NCBI RefSeq assembly: GCF_000264905.1
Contig: NW_006763138.1
Span: forward strand, 868,224 to 932,223
Reading direction: 5' to 3'
Source of the DNA: Stereum hirsutum FP-91666 SS1
Lineage: Eukaryota > Basidiomycota > Agaricomycetes > Russulales > Stereaceae
DNA length: 64,000 nucleotides
Shown: piece after piece, positions 1-11,271 of the stretch
Position numbering within the stretch: the first letter of the stretch is position 1
Layout: every line of letters starts with the position of its first letter
Notes under the pieces: model-generated
Seen by the model: only the letters and a program-made list of their open reading frames with translations
Told to the model about the DNA's origin: nothing
The model's database searches: none
Made by a program: the position numbers and the translations under genes

Positions 1-390
1 GCTGTGATTCTACTTCCAAGGTCTCTTCTCTGGGAATATGGCGATGCCCTATCGCTACTTTCTTGCTCCGAAGTTGCCGTGTATCCTGCTTACAGGATGG
101 CGGCCATTGTGTCGTTGAGCTTGCGTCTTGGGGACTACATTCTACTACGCTGTGTTTTGCTTTCGGTCTTTTGGTGTACTTCTACGTTCTCTTCACGGCC
201 TGTCATGTCGTCACAAGTGATAATTATTCACTCTGCCCCCCATAGTATACTGCATCAGGACACCAACCTCAAACGCAACACGGCTCACGGAACATCGATA
301 ACAATCAATACTCAAAATGAATAAGCACTCAAGTCGCCAGGACACCCACAAACCCAACCGACCAACCATAATACAGAGCGTGTTGGAGGG
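1..390. other. No gene seen; downstream flank of the capping-enzyme gene
   Basis: Open frames of up to about 100 codons occur on plus but have no recognisable domain and no plausible splice pattern. The segment is probably 3' flank of the minus-strand gene that ends at 391. Confidence 0.5.
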
Positions 391-1787
391 TCATGACTGA
401 ACGAAACTATGATTAGCATTCCGGACCAGTATTCGAGCGTTGTTCACGAAAGCGCGCATGAGTTCGTCGAAGGCGTAGCGTTCGGGTTCGGGTAAGGACT
501 CGTCGCCGCGACTTGCAGCGGCTGAGAGGAGAACGGCCGGGTGAGCGAATTCCAGTTCTAGCTCGTGGAGTAGTTCGGGCTATGGACACAGTGAAGTATG
601 AGCGAAAATTAAAAGGAGTAATATAGCTCTTTGAGAGAGTTAAGGGAGAGGCTGTTATAGAGACTTACAGGGGAATGTGGCCCGGCAGACGATGTGACTT
701 GCGTGAGGTCGATGCTGAACTCTTCATGTGAGTAACTCAAGCGATCCTTCTTTCGCGTGTGCGTAGCAGAGCCCAGTGGATGTGATACTGAATAAGACCG
801 GCACCCTGCGTTGAGCATACTGTGCTGAAGAATAACAAAACCGTACGGGTGGCGTACCTGGTATCTCAATATTGACACTAATGCGCCAGTCCGCCGCACG
901 CTGTGGGCTGTAGATGTCCATATTTCCCAGTCTCACTTTCTTCATACATTCCAGCACCTGCCCCGTCTTTTGGTCCCGCGTGACGCGTATCTTCTCTCTG
1001 TCGCCTGGGTTTTCGGATGGATAAAAGGTGTCGGTGAGATGAAGATGGTTGTAGGAGAGTGGTGTGGATTTATGGCCCGGTAGAGTAGAGTCTGTTTTGA
1101 GTTTGTTGAGAAGAGTATTGAAGTGCATATGTTGTTTCTTTTGTCGAAGATAGGGGCACAAGCCTGAATGCTTTATAGCCAACAAAGACAGGAAATGTGA
1201 CGTACAGCAGACATATTGGATTCGAATCGGTAGTCGAGTAGATCAGAAACTATTACTGCACATAAAATGAGCAAAAAGCCTGCCGTTAGATGCAAACACT
1301 CACCCGTCTCGACCTGCACGGGCAACTTCAATCTCCTCCCAGAAGCCTTGTCCTTCAACAACCCAATCTTCGCCTCCACCTCGACCGCACCATTCATATC
1401 CGACGGCTTTGACCTGATCAGCTCGTGCACCCAATCCGCAACATGAAGTATGAATTCATCGAGTGGCTCAATGCCAATGAACGAAAGCGAAAGCGGCGGA
1501 AGCTGCGATCCTCCGGGTGACATAGACGGATTACTGGTACTAGCAGCTGATGATAACGCGTGACAGTTTCCGTTTCCGTTCGTCCGAGAGTTGATGGGCT
1601 TGTCGTCGATGGATGAGAGTCGCGGCGGTGGAGGTTTGTTATTGGTGTTGGAAGAGTCTGAGCGAGGACCCGGTGAAGAGCTGTGGCGCGCTCGTTTGTG
1701 GGGTCGACGTTCTGGGTCTGAGTCTGAGCCTGAGGCGTAGTCGCGACCACCGTTGTGATCCTTTTGTATTTGTAGGTGTGGATCCAT
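391..1787 (-). CDS. CET1: mRNA-capping enzyme beta subunit (RNA 5'-triphosphatase, Cet1 family)
   Basis: Removes the gamma phosphate from nascent pre-mRNA in the nucleus, the first step of cap formation, as partner of a separate guanylyltransferase. The N-terminal 100 residues are Ser/Pro-rich and basic (RRPHKRAR), as in yeast Cet1. The tunnel-fold triphosphatase follows. Motif A is EVEAKIG near the end of exon 1, with the two metal-binding glutamates. The next exons carry KIRVTRD, the stretch KKVRLGNMDIYSPQRAADWR and RISVNIEIP. The last exon carries the second metal motif HELELEF and ends NHSFVQS. All the metal-binding glutamate strands can be seen, so the enzyme should be active. At least four introns are inferred, for example donor GTGAGT just before 1303. 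The start at 1787 (MDPHLQ) is the first in-frame Met. The family differs from the metazoan cysteine-phosphatase type. Confidence 0.9.
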
Positions 1788-2107
1788 GACTTGAGGAGAT
1801 AACGGTCAAAGATAACGTGCGCGCCGATGAGTATGGCGACGGTTTGGGTGGAAGCAGGCAGGAGAGATGCGTCAAGCAGGCGCGTCGGGCCAAAAAGTTG
1901 TTCGGCAGAGTGGCGCATACAAATTTACGCCACGTTGACTTGCATCCGCCACGTACAAAAGAAAACATCTCACGAAAACGACTCGGATAGCGATGCTCAT
2001 AATAATGATTCCTCGAAGACGTGAGTGTATGATTTCTCATGCCAAGCTTATACAGGGATATCGTCGTATCAAACGTCAAGGTCCACAACACCTCTCGTCC
2101 CGCAGCA
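1788..2107. other. Short intergenic stretch, nothing distinct
   Basis: Lies between the start of the capping-enzyme gene and the stop of the ZIP gene, both on minus. It presumably carries the promoter of the former and the 3' end of the latter. No motif stands out. Confidence 0.4.
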
Positions 2108-3349
2108 TCAAGAAGCACCAATCTGATCATGCCCATGCTCCAGAAGAGAACCTATCGCGAAAGGCGCAAACATTCCCAACATCAGCAACAGTAGCCGCGC
2201 ATGCTTGCTCGTCTCCTCTTGAGGCGAATTCGTAGAAGAGCTGCTGTGCGACACTGGTTGCAGGACGGTGGCGACGTATAAAAAGCTCCCTCCCTGTCAG
2301 TACATAAAGCATGTAAGCATCAATGCAGTGAAGCGAATCATGTATGGTGATAAATACATACCGAGACCAGAAGCGCTATACCGACTCTGACAGGGTCGCC
2401 GGCTCCAACAAAGGAGAATGCTGCGTAGGAGGCGATGGCACCTATAGGCGTTGATGCACTGAACACTGCAAGATGTTTCCTACATTCGACGCGAGGAAGT
2501 GATGTGGCCAAAAGGGACGTAGTAAATGCCAACGCAGTAGGAGCTAACCCGCGGGCAGAGATGTCAGCGAGTTAATTTCTCGTGAGGAAAAGTCAAACGA
2601 ACCTTTGTGTATAGCAAGCGCGAAGAACACCACGAATGACAGATCGGACGATACTGTAGAATCCGCAGAAGACAGTGCCGACACTCCAAGGGCAAGACCA
2701 TCTGCTAGGCCGTGTAGAACGAGACCGATGGTCAGTGTAAATGGTCGTTGCTTTGGTACTCTGTTCGACTCTGATTCACGGTCTCGCGGAGGCGATGAAG
2801 ACCTTGAATGGGGCCGGCGTGGGATGCCTTGTTCGTCCTCTAATTCTCCGAGTTCGACATCAAATTCTACCTGGTCTTCGCCGTCACGAGATTTGGAAGC
2901 GTTGGCGATGGATTTGGAACGGTCGTCGTTTGGAGAGTCGGAGTGAGAGTGTGAACCACTTAGTTGTTCGACGAGGAGCATGAGAGAGAAGCCGACAAGG
3001 AGAGATAGTGCTATCGTCGTTGTTGGAAGCTCGGAGCTTGGGTCAGCGAGCGATAGTGTTTCAATTCCTCTAGGATTTAGAACGAGTTATAATTTGTTTG
3101 CGTAAAGAAGGCGAGGAGGACCTACTCTGGCAGAATGACGCCGAGTGCGGTTCCAAGCAACAGACCGGTGCCCAGGGTAGATAGCTGAGATAAGTGCTTT
3201 CCTGGAGAGTACCGTTTGTCAGATCGGACACAAAAGCAAGAACCGTCCTACGAACGAGAGAAAGAGATGCTCAGCGGTAGCATTCCAGTTCCAAATGATG
3301 TTAGGCCTAGCAGAGCTGACATTATCAGCAAGGCGGAGAACGGAGACAT
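2108..3349 (-). CDS. ZIP-family metal transporter, ZIP9/Atx2-like
   Basis: Polytopic zinc/manganese transporter, by family likely in the Golgi or secretory pathway. The spliced protein starts MSPFSALLIMSALLGL (exon 3349 to about 3299), then LSTLGTGLLLGTALGVILPE. A loop containing SHSHS and acidic, Ser-rich residues follows. The core helices carry HGLADGLALG and, after one intron, ALAIHKAPTALAF and RKHLAVFSASTPIGAI. These match the ZIP9 pattern (VHAAADGVALG, LHKAPAA) better than the plasma-membrane ZIP pattern with HELPH. The last exon contains GGSFLYVATVLQP and ends HDQIGAS. Metal ligands in transmembrane helices 4 and 5 (His/Asp, His) are present, so the gene looks intact. About five short introns are inferred. 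Substrate preference cannot be read from the sequence. Confidence 0.87.
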
Positions 3350-3716
3350 GCTGGCTAGCTTGTATTCCTGCTGTACTCTCGTTCAGCCAAAGCTCCGAGA
3401 GAGCTGTTTGGTGTCTACAGAGCAAACTTTTGCCACACTATGGCGCAGTCGGTGAAGTTGTGGCGCCAAACAAAGATGCGTGGCATGATGAAGTGACACG
3501 CCGTCCACGGAGTTCATATCGGCGGATGCCGGATCTTTCCAAGTTCTTTCTTCGTCAAGCCACACTTACGCCACACCGGTTGGAGCGCCCGAGCACAAGG
3601 TAAGTTATATCTCCGCGTTCCGGCAAAGATGGTCGCATGAAAAATGATATTTCAAAAATGAAGAGCATAGTGTGATACAAAGTTCAATACTGATACAACC
3701 CACAACATCCAACTAC
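3350..3716. other. Intergenic, nothing seen
   Basis: Upstream of the ZIP gene and downstream of the oxygenase gene, both on minus. Open frames here overlap one another in several frames and show no domain. Confidence 0.4.
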
Positions 3717-5020
3717 TTACTCCCTCACCTCTCGCCAAGCCTGAAGCCTACGGAGCTCCTCCGCCTTCATCTTCTCCTGGTTTCCGACCCTCAACGGCAC
3801 AACCCTCCTCCTCTCCGTCGTGGGCGTAAAATCTAAGCCCTCCCTTCCCAGTGCCTTCAACGTCTTCCGCTCTACCAAACTGTACTCTTCGGGATCATCG
3901 CGCTGAAACTTGAATGGTTGCTTGAGTGACACGGGCGGGTTCGTTATGACCCTCGGTATACGCAAATAGTTCTTCGAGGCGGAGTGCAACATGAGCGGAT
4001 GCAGAAGGACGACATCGCCGACTTCTCCCGTACACTCCACGAACTCATGACACCGATTCGCTGTCTCCAAATGAGACCAATGCTCTGGGTGGTCCTTGGG
4101 ATCTGCATATGTCGACGTCGACGGCGTGAAGGATTTTCCGGTCGGAAGAACGCCTTCAGGATGTTGGGCGAGGTAGTTGGCGGTCAAAGGCATTGCGTCG
4201 GGACAGATGTAGGTCCCACCACCCCTTGGATGGATGGTCGAATAGATGGGGATAACGAGTAGAGCCTGCTCCGGAGAGTCTAGGAAGTGCACCTATGAAT
4301 AGGCCGATGAGGTCATGTCGTTTCAGCCTAGCTGATCCGGTAGATAGTTATGGAGAAAGATACAGCAGCAACGTACGAAAAAATCTCCATCAACGTGCCA
4401 GTTATCGAGGTCCCTCGGGTCGATATCCTGAGCTTCCTTCTCCAGCTCCGCTGTCCCGAGGTTCACGATGAATGAATCTCCCCACGCACTGCTGGATTCC
4501 TCGATGCGCTCTTCTCCACCGAGTAACTCGGTGATTGCCCCCCACGCCTGACATACCGGTCAGGGTTCAATAGATGTTGGGAACAGTCGAGCGGCGTACT
4601 TTCGGTGCAAAAGACGCGACGGTTTCCCGTCGATGCCATGGCATATGTATGCGATCCCTGTCCCAAGTGGACTTATCGTTCGGGTCCAATCCTAGACGAA
4701 CCCACAACGTCTCCGTCCATTCTGCGGCCTTCTCAGGGGTAAAAGCGCTCTTGATGACGAGATACCCGTGTTTGAGAAAGTGGTCAACCTGTTCCTCTAG
4801 ACAGCAGCATCAGAAGTGATTGGCAGGAGCAGCATGCGGAGTAAGGAGGGATCTGATTACGGGTGAGGTGCTGATATTCCTTCATAGCTCAACCAGGGAT
4901 ATGGAAGGGCTGGCCTAAAGCGAAGAGAGGTGAACGGGACGTTCGCCAGGTCTGGGACAAGGCCGATCCTCGTAGCTGCGATCGAGCAATATATGCTTGG
5001 AGCGGTGGAAGTTCGGGCAT
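3717..5020 (-). CDS. Phytanoyl-CoA dioxygenase (PhyH) family Fe(II)/2-oxoglutarate oxygenase
   Basis: Probable non-haem iron, 2-oxoglutarate-dependent hydroxylase. The substrate is unknown, since fungal members range from fatty acyl to secondary-metabolite substrates. The model starts MPELPPLQAYIARSQ at 5020. After one intron it continues EEQVDHFLKHGYLVIKSAF, the typical start of the PhyH fold. The segment WHRRETVASFAPK precedes a region with the residues expected of the jelly-roll core. The last exon has GGGTYICPDAM, then GDVVLLHPLMLHSASKN, whose histidine fits the distal iron ligand, and an arginine in LRIPRVITNPPV that fits the 2-oxoglutarate contact. The proximal H-x-D lies in the exon around 4380-4400, where the minus strand reads DNWHVDGDFF. 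It ends RRLQAWREVRE. Intact by inspection. Confidence 0.8.
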
Positions 5021-5495
5021 CCTTTGGCGAGTCAGATGGCGGTCAGCTGGACATTACGAGCAGTCTAGAGACATAGAAGGACCAGCTCGACCCAGATACA
5101 ACGCTATAGATATCACAATTTCGCATCGTTGCCAAAGTTAGATAGGCGCAATTGTGGGTGGGAGGAGAAACCAGGAGGGTTAATCGGATGCATGGATGTG
5201 TATCTGACACTGAAGTAAGTGACTGAGGACGACGACGACAAGGGTTTTAGAAATTCAATGAGATAGAGCCATGCTTAGGAAAGGGGCGCAATACCCACGC
5301 CACTCTAGTAAAGGGAAGTGTTACAGCGCATAGCATGAACGGAATTGTGCAGGATTACGATGATTGCCAACCACACGTGTTCACATCTTGGCCATATTAT
5401 CTTACAACAGAACTATGTAGAATCACTAAGCAATAATACTTATCGAACTGGTCGAATCACTCACCGACAGGAAGAGATTTGTGCAGAGACAGAAG
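5021..5495. other. Intergenic, nothing seen
   Basis: Lies between the oxygenase start and the 3' end of the small low-complexity gene. AT content rises modestly near 5390-5450. No open frame with features of a protein. Confidence 0.4.
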
Positions 5496-5933
5496 CTACG
5501 CAACGTTCTTGATCATATCCTCATCAAACGGATCTCCAATCTCTGCAAGATGATAGGAATGTCGGTACGAAGTGCGAAGTAATGAATTCAGGCAGGGAAA
5601 CATACTCCGTTTCAATTGCTCCGATAACCCCACGTCGATGAACTCCTCCTTCTGCCTAGATCCACGTTCACCGTCCCTTTGTTCACTGTGATGCACTCCG
5701 CCAGCTCCACCCCCAGGTCCACTTCGCCTCGAAGATGCTTCGTCTCTCCTCCTAGACTTCGAGTCGCGCGCGCTAGATGGCGCGCCGGGTCCTGCGGGAT
5801 GCCTTCGTTTGTTGGCAGAGCTTGAGCTCGCAGGCGGGCCTGGAGGTATGGCCAGAGCCGGAGCTTCATCGTTGAACGGGCTGTCTGAAGATTCGGACGA
5901 GATGGGGGATGCTGGCTCGGGTGGCGAGTTCAT
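5496..5933 (-). CDS. Small Ser/Pro/Arg-rich protein, function not recognised
   Basis: About 120 residues after removal of one intron (donor GTATGT near 5603, acceptor before 5523). The N-terminal half is low complexity: acidic and serine-rich (SSESSDSPFNDEAP), then Pro/Ala-rich, then basic (NKRRHPAG, SKSRRRDEASSRR). The C-terminus is more ordered: EEFIDVGLSEQLKR spliced to EIGDPFDEDMIKNVA. No transmembrane segment or zinc ligands. The basic tract would suit a nuclear protein, which is inference only. Shares a short divergent promoter with the plus-strand Mit_KHE1 gene. Confidence 0.55.
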   Translation of the reverse strand: MNSPPEPASPISSESSDSPFNDEAPALAIPPGPPASSSSANKRRHPAGPGAPSSARDSKSRRRDEASSRRSGPGGGAGGVHHSEQRDGERGSRQKEEFIDVGLSEQLKRSMFPCLNSLLRTSYRHSYHLAEIGDPFDEDMIKNVA

Positions 5934-6158
5934 GGTGGTTGCACTGAAAGTGCGGTGAGGGTGGCGAGCGCGATCTCGACCCCGTGGCGCGACGCGCGAC
6001 GCGTGGGAACGACGTATTAGAGATGCCGCGGTACGCGTTGCTGCTTGGCGTTATTGGAGTGCTCGCCACAGCACGACCTTCTGTTTTGTATCCTTTACCA
6101 CTAGACATCTGTTTCGTATTTATCGCTCTGCTTGCTGTCCGTAATGTCTATGGTACCC

Positions 6159-7303
6159 ATGAAAAAACTGTCTATGCGAATCATCGCGCTGCCGTTGACC
6201 ACTACAGTTCACAACACGAAACTCACTTCGCACGCACCATCGCCTCTCGTCTACTACCATTTCCAAACTCCACCTCCACCAGAAGGTCAGCAGCAAAGCT
6301 GGCCAAAATGGGCACAGTTGAAAGCGTCGGGGATCTGGGCAGGCTTTGGAAAGGCGCCGCCGACGAACTGGAAGGTGGGTGCATTCCGACGCGCTGTTTC
6401 TTCTCTCCATGAGGTCATAGCTTAACCGTGGATGTCTGTTCAGTTCAAGGTTTTCACTTACGGAGAACGAATAATGGACCGTGTAGAGTTTGAGGAATTG
6501 GCTTTGAACGGTCTCGATCCCTCTCTCGGTCCAAGTCTCTCGAAACTAGCAGGAGCACCTGGGAAAGAACAGAAGAAAATCACAGTATGTCTGTCTCCAA
6601 TGAATCAGTCTCACCTTCGTGTTTAAATTCTTCTCCATAACCTTGGTAGATACCACTTATACACCCAAAATCCACCGGCTCGGCAACCATTAAAGAACTA
6701 GAAGCATTGGTTGCACGACGGTCACCAAAGCACCTCAGAGGAGCTTGGACATGGGCCATCATTGCGCCCTTCACTGCTCCGTTCATGATCGTTCGTACGT
6801 CCTCTCATCGCTCGCGCAAAGATACGCATTTCATTTGTGATAACTGCTAGCACATTGACTTCCTTAGCTATCATACCAAATCTTCCGTTCTTCTTTTGTG
6901 TCTGGCGTGCGTGGTCTCACTACAAAGGTTTGCACCTACCTCTGTTCCAACAAGCGCTGCAGCCAACTGACCTCCACTAGCATATCGGGCGTCTGAATAC
7001 CTCCATACTCTCATGAAGGCAGGCTACATCGTGCCTGAGCCTTCACGCCATCTAGACGAGATATACGTTGCGCACGCTCCGCCACTACCGCCTGCTGCCT
7101 CACGCACCGAAGCACTGAACAAAGCAACAAAACCGGATGCTTCTAAAGGCGACGAACTTCCTCACGAGCCACAAGTCCTGCTCACTCGAAAGGCCGTCCC
7201 ACCAATTTTGTCGTTGTTCGACCTCCCGCTATCCTCTTCTCGAGATATCTACAGGGCAATAGAGCAGGCAAAGCTAAGGATCGAACGAGGGCAATATAAA
7301 TGA
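6159..7303 (+). CDS. Mitochondrial K+/H+ exchange-related protein (Mit_KHE1 family)
   Basis: Member of the fungal mitochondrial inner-membrane family linked to potassium/proton exchange (yeast YDL183C and relatives). Exon 1 carries MRIIALPL, LVYYHFQTPPP and GIWAGFGKAPPTNWK, followed by the family hallmark FKVFTYGERIMDRVEFEEL in exon 2. Later exons have KSTGSATIKELEALVARRSP, a hydrophobic segment AWTWAIIAPFTAPFMIV, then a second around PNLPFFFCVWRAWSHYKA. The C-terminus is DIYRAIEQAKLRIERGQYK. Exon 1 ends at 6374 and exon 2 starts at 6444. Several Mets precede the conserved part (6132, 6159, 6174). I take 6159, but 6174 would also serve. A GTAAGT sits just after the stop, which could be a 3'-UTR intron. 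The transport activity itself is family knowledge. Confidence 0.82.
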
Positions 7304-8148
7304 GGTAAGTGGACGTGTATTATATCCAATGTTAGGCTGTTATCTAATGCCGAAGATTTCCCAACAGGTCCGTTGAGTACTGGCGTCGCCTGCTGTGGCT
7401 CATGGAGAAGATCGGCATGCCTATTGTAATTCCGCCGCTAATACACGCCCTGCTCATCTCGCTGCTCACCGTCCGTTGCGGGTCTTCACAATTCAGTGCG
7501 TCCGTGAGAGTGATGGCACGCCTGCACGAGCCTCCGCACCTCGACGCTGACTCCTGAGTCATAATTTTGGGTGGCTGGCATGAGGGCATGAGGGCCTTGA
7601 GTTCACGCAGTGCTTGCTTTTGGTCTGTCGAGGTCCAAGATGGCCACCGGCCTAACCAAGTGTGCATGGGCCCAACATATGATTCCACAGGCACGCTATG
7701 CCGCCAGCCACTATCACACGAAGTAACCACCCGTACGTCAACGCAGGCTGGTAACCACTCTATAGCGTATTTGACAGCGTCAACATGCCTCTTACGGGGT
7801 AAGTACCGGAATCCCAGTGCTCATAACGATGAGACCCGTCCAAACCGGCACATATGTTCCGTCTATTCTATGGGTGTCACCAACGGTGTGCATTTTGACC
7901 ACTATTTGGTACCCCTAGTCTAGTTGGATGAGCTGCACACTTATTCGTCCTCTCTAGTTCTGAGTCAATGGTGTCCGGAAACATGGCTGTCGCCTAGCGC
8001 CGCTCTGACTGAGCTGCAGGGACGATATCTTTCGATCAGCACCGATGTCTACAGCGTCCTACATACATTGTATGGAATCGGGCGGGGAAGTTTGACGCTT
8101 TCGTGAAAGCCAAGTCAAGATCTCCGCTTCTCCATCGATGCCTCCCGC
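7304..8148. other. Intergenic, no supported gene
   Basis: About 850 bases with overlapping short open frames on both strands, none with a domain or consistent splice sites. Confidence 0.4.
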
Positions 8149-8881
8149 CTACATATGCACCTTCGATTCCTCTCGGGTGTCTTCTTCGTAGATTTCGATC
8201 TTGAGTAAGGTAACGACGTCATCATACACTCTGCCGGGGCTATAGCGCCTCGCGACCTTCAGGCGTTTGTTAGAGCCCCGTTCAGGAGATGATGCCGCTT
8301 GCGATAGCAGCAAAATATCAGGGGAATGCAATATCAGGCCGCGCGTGTTTTGATCCGTCTCGTACGCTTCACCGTAAGAATTAGGATAGATGGTGTCGAT
8401 GAATCCATTTGGAATAAATGGAGGTCTGCATACTGGACCATAGGCGTAATGTGTGGTTTTGGTGAACTCGCGTTGGCCATGGCTTGCGTATAATTCGGAC
8501 ACAAGTAAGGCCGTGGATCCATAGGCTGATGATGTATCCTGAGTCGCGCCCTGTGTCTAGTACTTAAGAGCTCTAGTGGTGGTCTGGGTGAATGAACGTA
8601 CCTCGTAGATGGATGGACACGCCAATCAGGAAGTAAGAAGGCCTTCAGAGAAGGACCTCGGAGTTCGAAATGATTGACCAGATGAAGATGAGGTTCTCGC
8701 ATACGTAAAACGGAGGCGCTGACAGGAGCGCTCGGCTTTTTGCGGGGTCTGGACAAGCTTGACCGAAGATGAACGGAGGCACTTTATAAACCACAAATGG
8801 CAGAGTGTCTGCGGGGAATCCCTTCTGCCTCTTCCTCTCAACATCCAGACCCAACATATGCTGTATCCGACAACTTTGCAA
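8149..8881 (-). CDS. Doubtful spliced gene, unrecognised
   Basis: Two stretches look protein-like on minus. One, near 8650-8850, contains the peptides FPADTLPFVVYKVPPFIFG and SRALLSAPPFY. A second, near 8152-8500, contains ASHGQREFTKTTHYAYGPV and YDDVVTLLKIEIYEED. A good donor (GAGGTACGT near 8600) and acceptor (CTCAG near 8537) lie between them. However, the frame reached by that splice does not join the two most protein-like frames, and no family is recognised. It may be a decayed gene or no gene at all. Confidence 0.2.
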
Positions 8882-9127
8882 GTCTGAGTCTTGCTATATC
8901 TCCCGTACGCATTCGTCCATCGCAATTTCCTGCTCCAAACGGCCAGGCGGGCACGCGCAAACATGCACTCGTCGATCGCGCTCTCCCGACGCTCTCCCGC
9001 CGTAGGAGCACGTCCGCCACGGTCTTTCACTTTTTGCTACACCCTCTGCTGACTTTTCCTTCATATACAGGATAATTCACATTCTACAATCCCTGTTGCA
9101 TCTCACCAAGCCGTGAACAAGCTCGCC

Positions 9128-10752
9128 ATGGGGCCAGTACCACATCAGGCAAGTCCGCTCCCGTTTCCTTTCCCGCCATCACTTCGCTTACTCCGCGGCA
9201 TTCGACGCCCATTGTTGATCCACAGTCGCAATCATTCGCTACCATTCACGCCCTACCAGTCGAGCTCATCTCTCGCATATTCTTGTTTGGTTTCTCTGAC
9301 GGAATCGACTCCGCACATCCCTTCAAAAGAAAGACCGTCGAGCGCGAGCTCTCCTTCGAAGTCATCGTCTCGCATGTTTGCCCACATTGGCGGAATGTCG
9401 CTATCAACACTCCTGGTATTTGGACGACCTTGCGTCTGCGCAAGCCATCGCACATCGACAAATGTAACGAGTTCGTCAGGCGTTCCGGCAGAGCACTCGT
9501 CGACGTTATGATGGAGACCGTCGGTCGAAAACAGCACGAACCTGGCTTCACCCTTGGAATCAAAGAATTCGACGAAGTATTCGATTTCGCTCACAAAAAC
9601 TCTTATCGCATGCGCACGTTCCTATGCAAAGTCTCCGATCTCGAATGTAAACAAAGAGCACGAGATCGCCTACACACCCTTCCCGCCGTCCCGCACCTCG
9701 AGACGCTTCAGTTATACCACCTACAAATGTGGGAAGACACTGGGAATCTCGTCAATCAAACGACCCGAGCACCTGTTCTCGTCGTGCGTTACGAGACGCA
9801 GTCGTTGGTCAATCTTTCCCTCGTTGGCGTCAATCTGGCATGGTCTATCAAACTCACGCCGTACCTAGCGGGCTTGAGGAACCTGGAGCTTGCACTTCAC
9901 GCCCTTAACGTCCGACCTAGTGTCGAGGAGTGGGAGGCCATACTTCGCAACTGTCCCGATCTCGAGCGTCTGACATTGCACTATAGTGGACCGCGACTCA
10001 ACGGTCCATGGACAATCAAACCGATCCCTCTCCCCCGCCTCATCGAGATCTCTTTCAACGATGTCGATGCTGACGTCGCCTGCGCCATTATTCGAACCTC
10101 CCACATACCTGCCGTCCAGTCGCTCACGCTCGAGCTTGCGGAACAAGACGCCACCTCGTTCATCTCCCTCATATCCGAGAAGGGATCTCACGATTTCCCG
10201 GAACTTCGTCAGCTTCGTATCACAGCGCTTGAATGCGTGGTCGACACATGGAAGGCGTTCCTGGAGACGGTGCCCAAGCTCGTCCAGCTGGATCTCGACT
10301 TCACCGGCGATGCTGTCAAACAAGAGCTGTTTGACGCGATATTCCCAAACTCTGACATCTCGAGCGGCTCACATCCCTCTCCGAATGATCCGGGTGGCAC
10401 CTACATGGACTCTACGGCCATCGTTCAATCCACCTCTTCATCCCCCGATTCTATTCTTCTGCCAGCTCTATCTACGTTCAGAGTCTCCGGTCTTTCCGGC
10501 GTCGCGCTTCAACGGTTCCTCTCCTCCAGGGAGCAGGTCGGCCATCCGGTGGCTTCCGTTTTGGTTCATCGGAAAGGCTGTGATCAAACGATTGAGTTGC
10601 TCGAGTCGATGGGAAAGGTGGCATATTACGACTTGTCAGACGATGACGAAGATGACGGCGAAGATGAGGTAGAAGAGGCAGAAGAAGAGGAAGAAGAGGA
10701 AGAGGCTGAACTTGGGAATTCGGGACAGGGCGAAGATGAGGAAGAGGGGTAG
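9128..10752 (+). CDS. F-box / leucine-rich-repeat protein with acidic tail
   Basis: Probable substrate adaptor of an SCF ubiquitin ligase; the target is unknown. The F-box starts about residue 14 with IHALPVELISRIFLFG and includes VSHVCPHWRNVAINTPGIWTT, the form common in Agaricomycete F-box proteins. Leucine-rich repeats follow (HLETLQLYHLQMW, GLRNLELALHALN, DLERLTLHYSG). The last 40 residues are almost all Asp/Glu. No in-frame ATG lies upstream of the F-box before a stop at 9073. The best start is ATG at 9128 (MGPVPHQ), joined over a 77-base intron (9149-9225) with donor CAG/GCAAGT and acceptor CCACAG. This GC-AG junction gives MGPVPHQSQSFATIHALP in frame. The rest is one long exon. Confidence 0.82.
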
Positions 10753-11271
10753 AGCGTAAGATTCGTGCCTTGCTTTCTTGGGACGACTATCATTCGCTTT
10801 CTGCGCTGCTCTCTTGGTTTAGCGATCGTTTGTGTATATATAATACCTCTTGGGCGGAAATTTTGTGTATAGTGTTGGTGATGCTGTGCTATAGACCATC
10901 AGCTCCCTGGTTTCCACAGTCGGCTGTTTGTTTCTTCAAGTTGGTTGTACACTATGTAATATCCCTGTATTTACATGACCGTAACACTTATGTACCGATA
11001 TCTTCTCACTGGGTCTAATGTTCAAGACCCTGGTAAACGGGAACAAAGGTTCCATCCAGGCAGAAACACTATTTATTACACGCCAAATATAAATTCGAAC
11101 ACGACGCGCTAAGAACAACAAGGACAGACCTGAACAGACGCCGCGTCGCCACGCTCCCTCGACTTCCACCGACCGCCACCACTTGGCCACCACGCTTCGA
11201 TCAACGCCGAACGGCCTTCACCGACTAAGCGCTATAAACGATGGCAAACAGCCTTTGCTTTCACCCCCGTC
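10753..11271. other. Intergenic, nothing distinct
   Basis: Between two plus-strand genes; contains the F-box gene 3' flank and the promoter of the membrane protein gene. No convincing open frame. Confidence 0.4.

Noticed and set aside
7344..7730. 128-codon minus frame
   Set aside because: No domain, conflicting open frames on plus, and cysteine/serine composition typical of chance frames.
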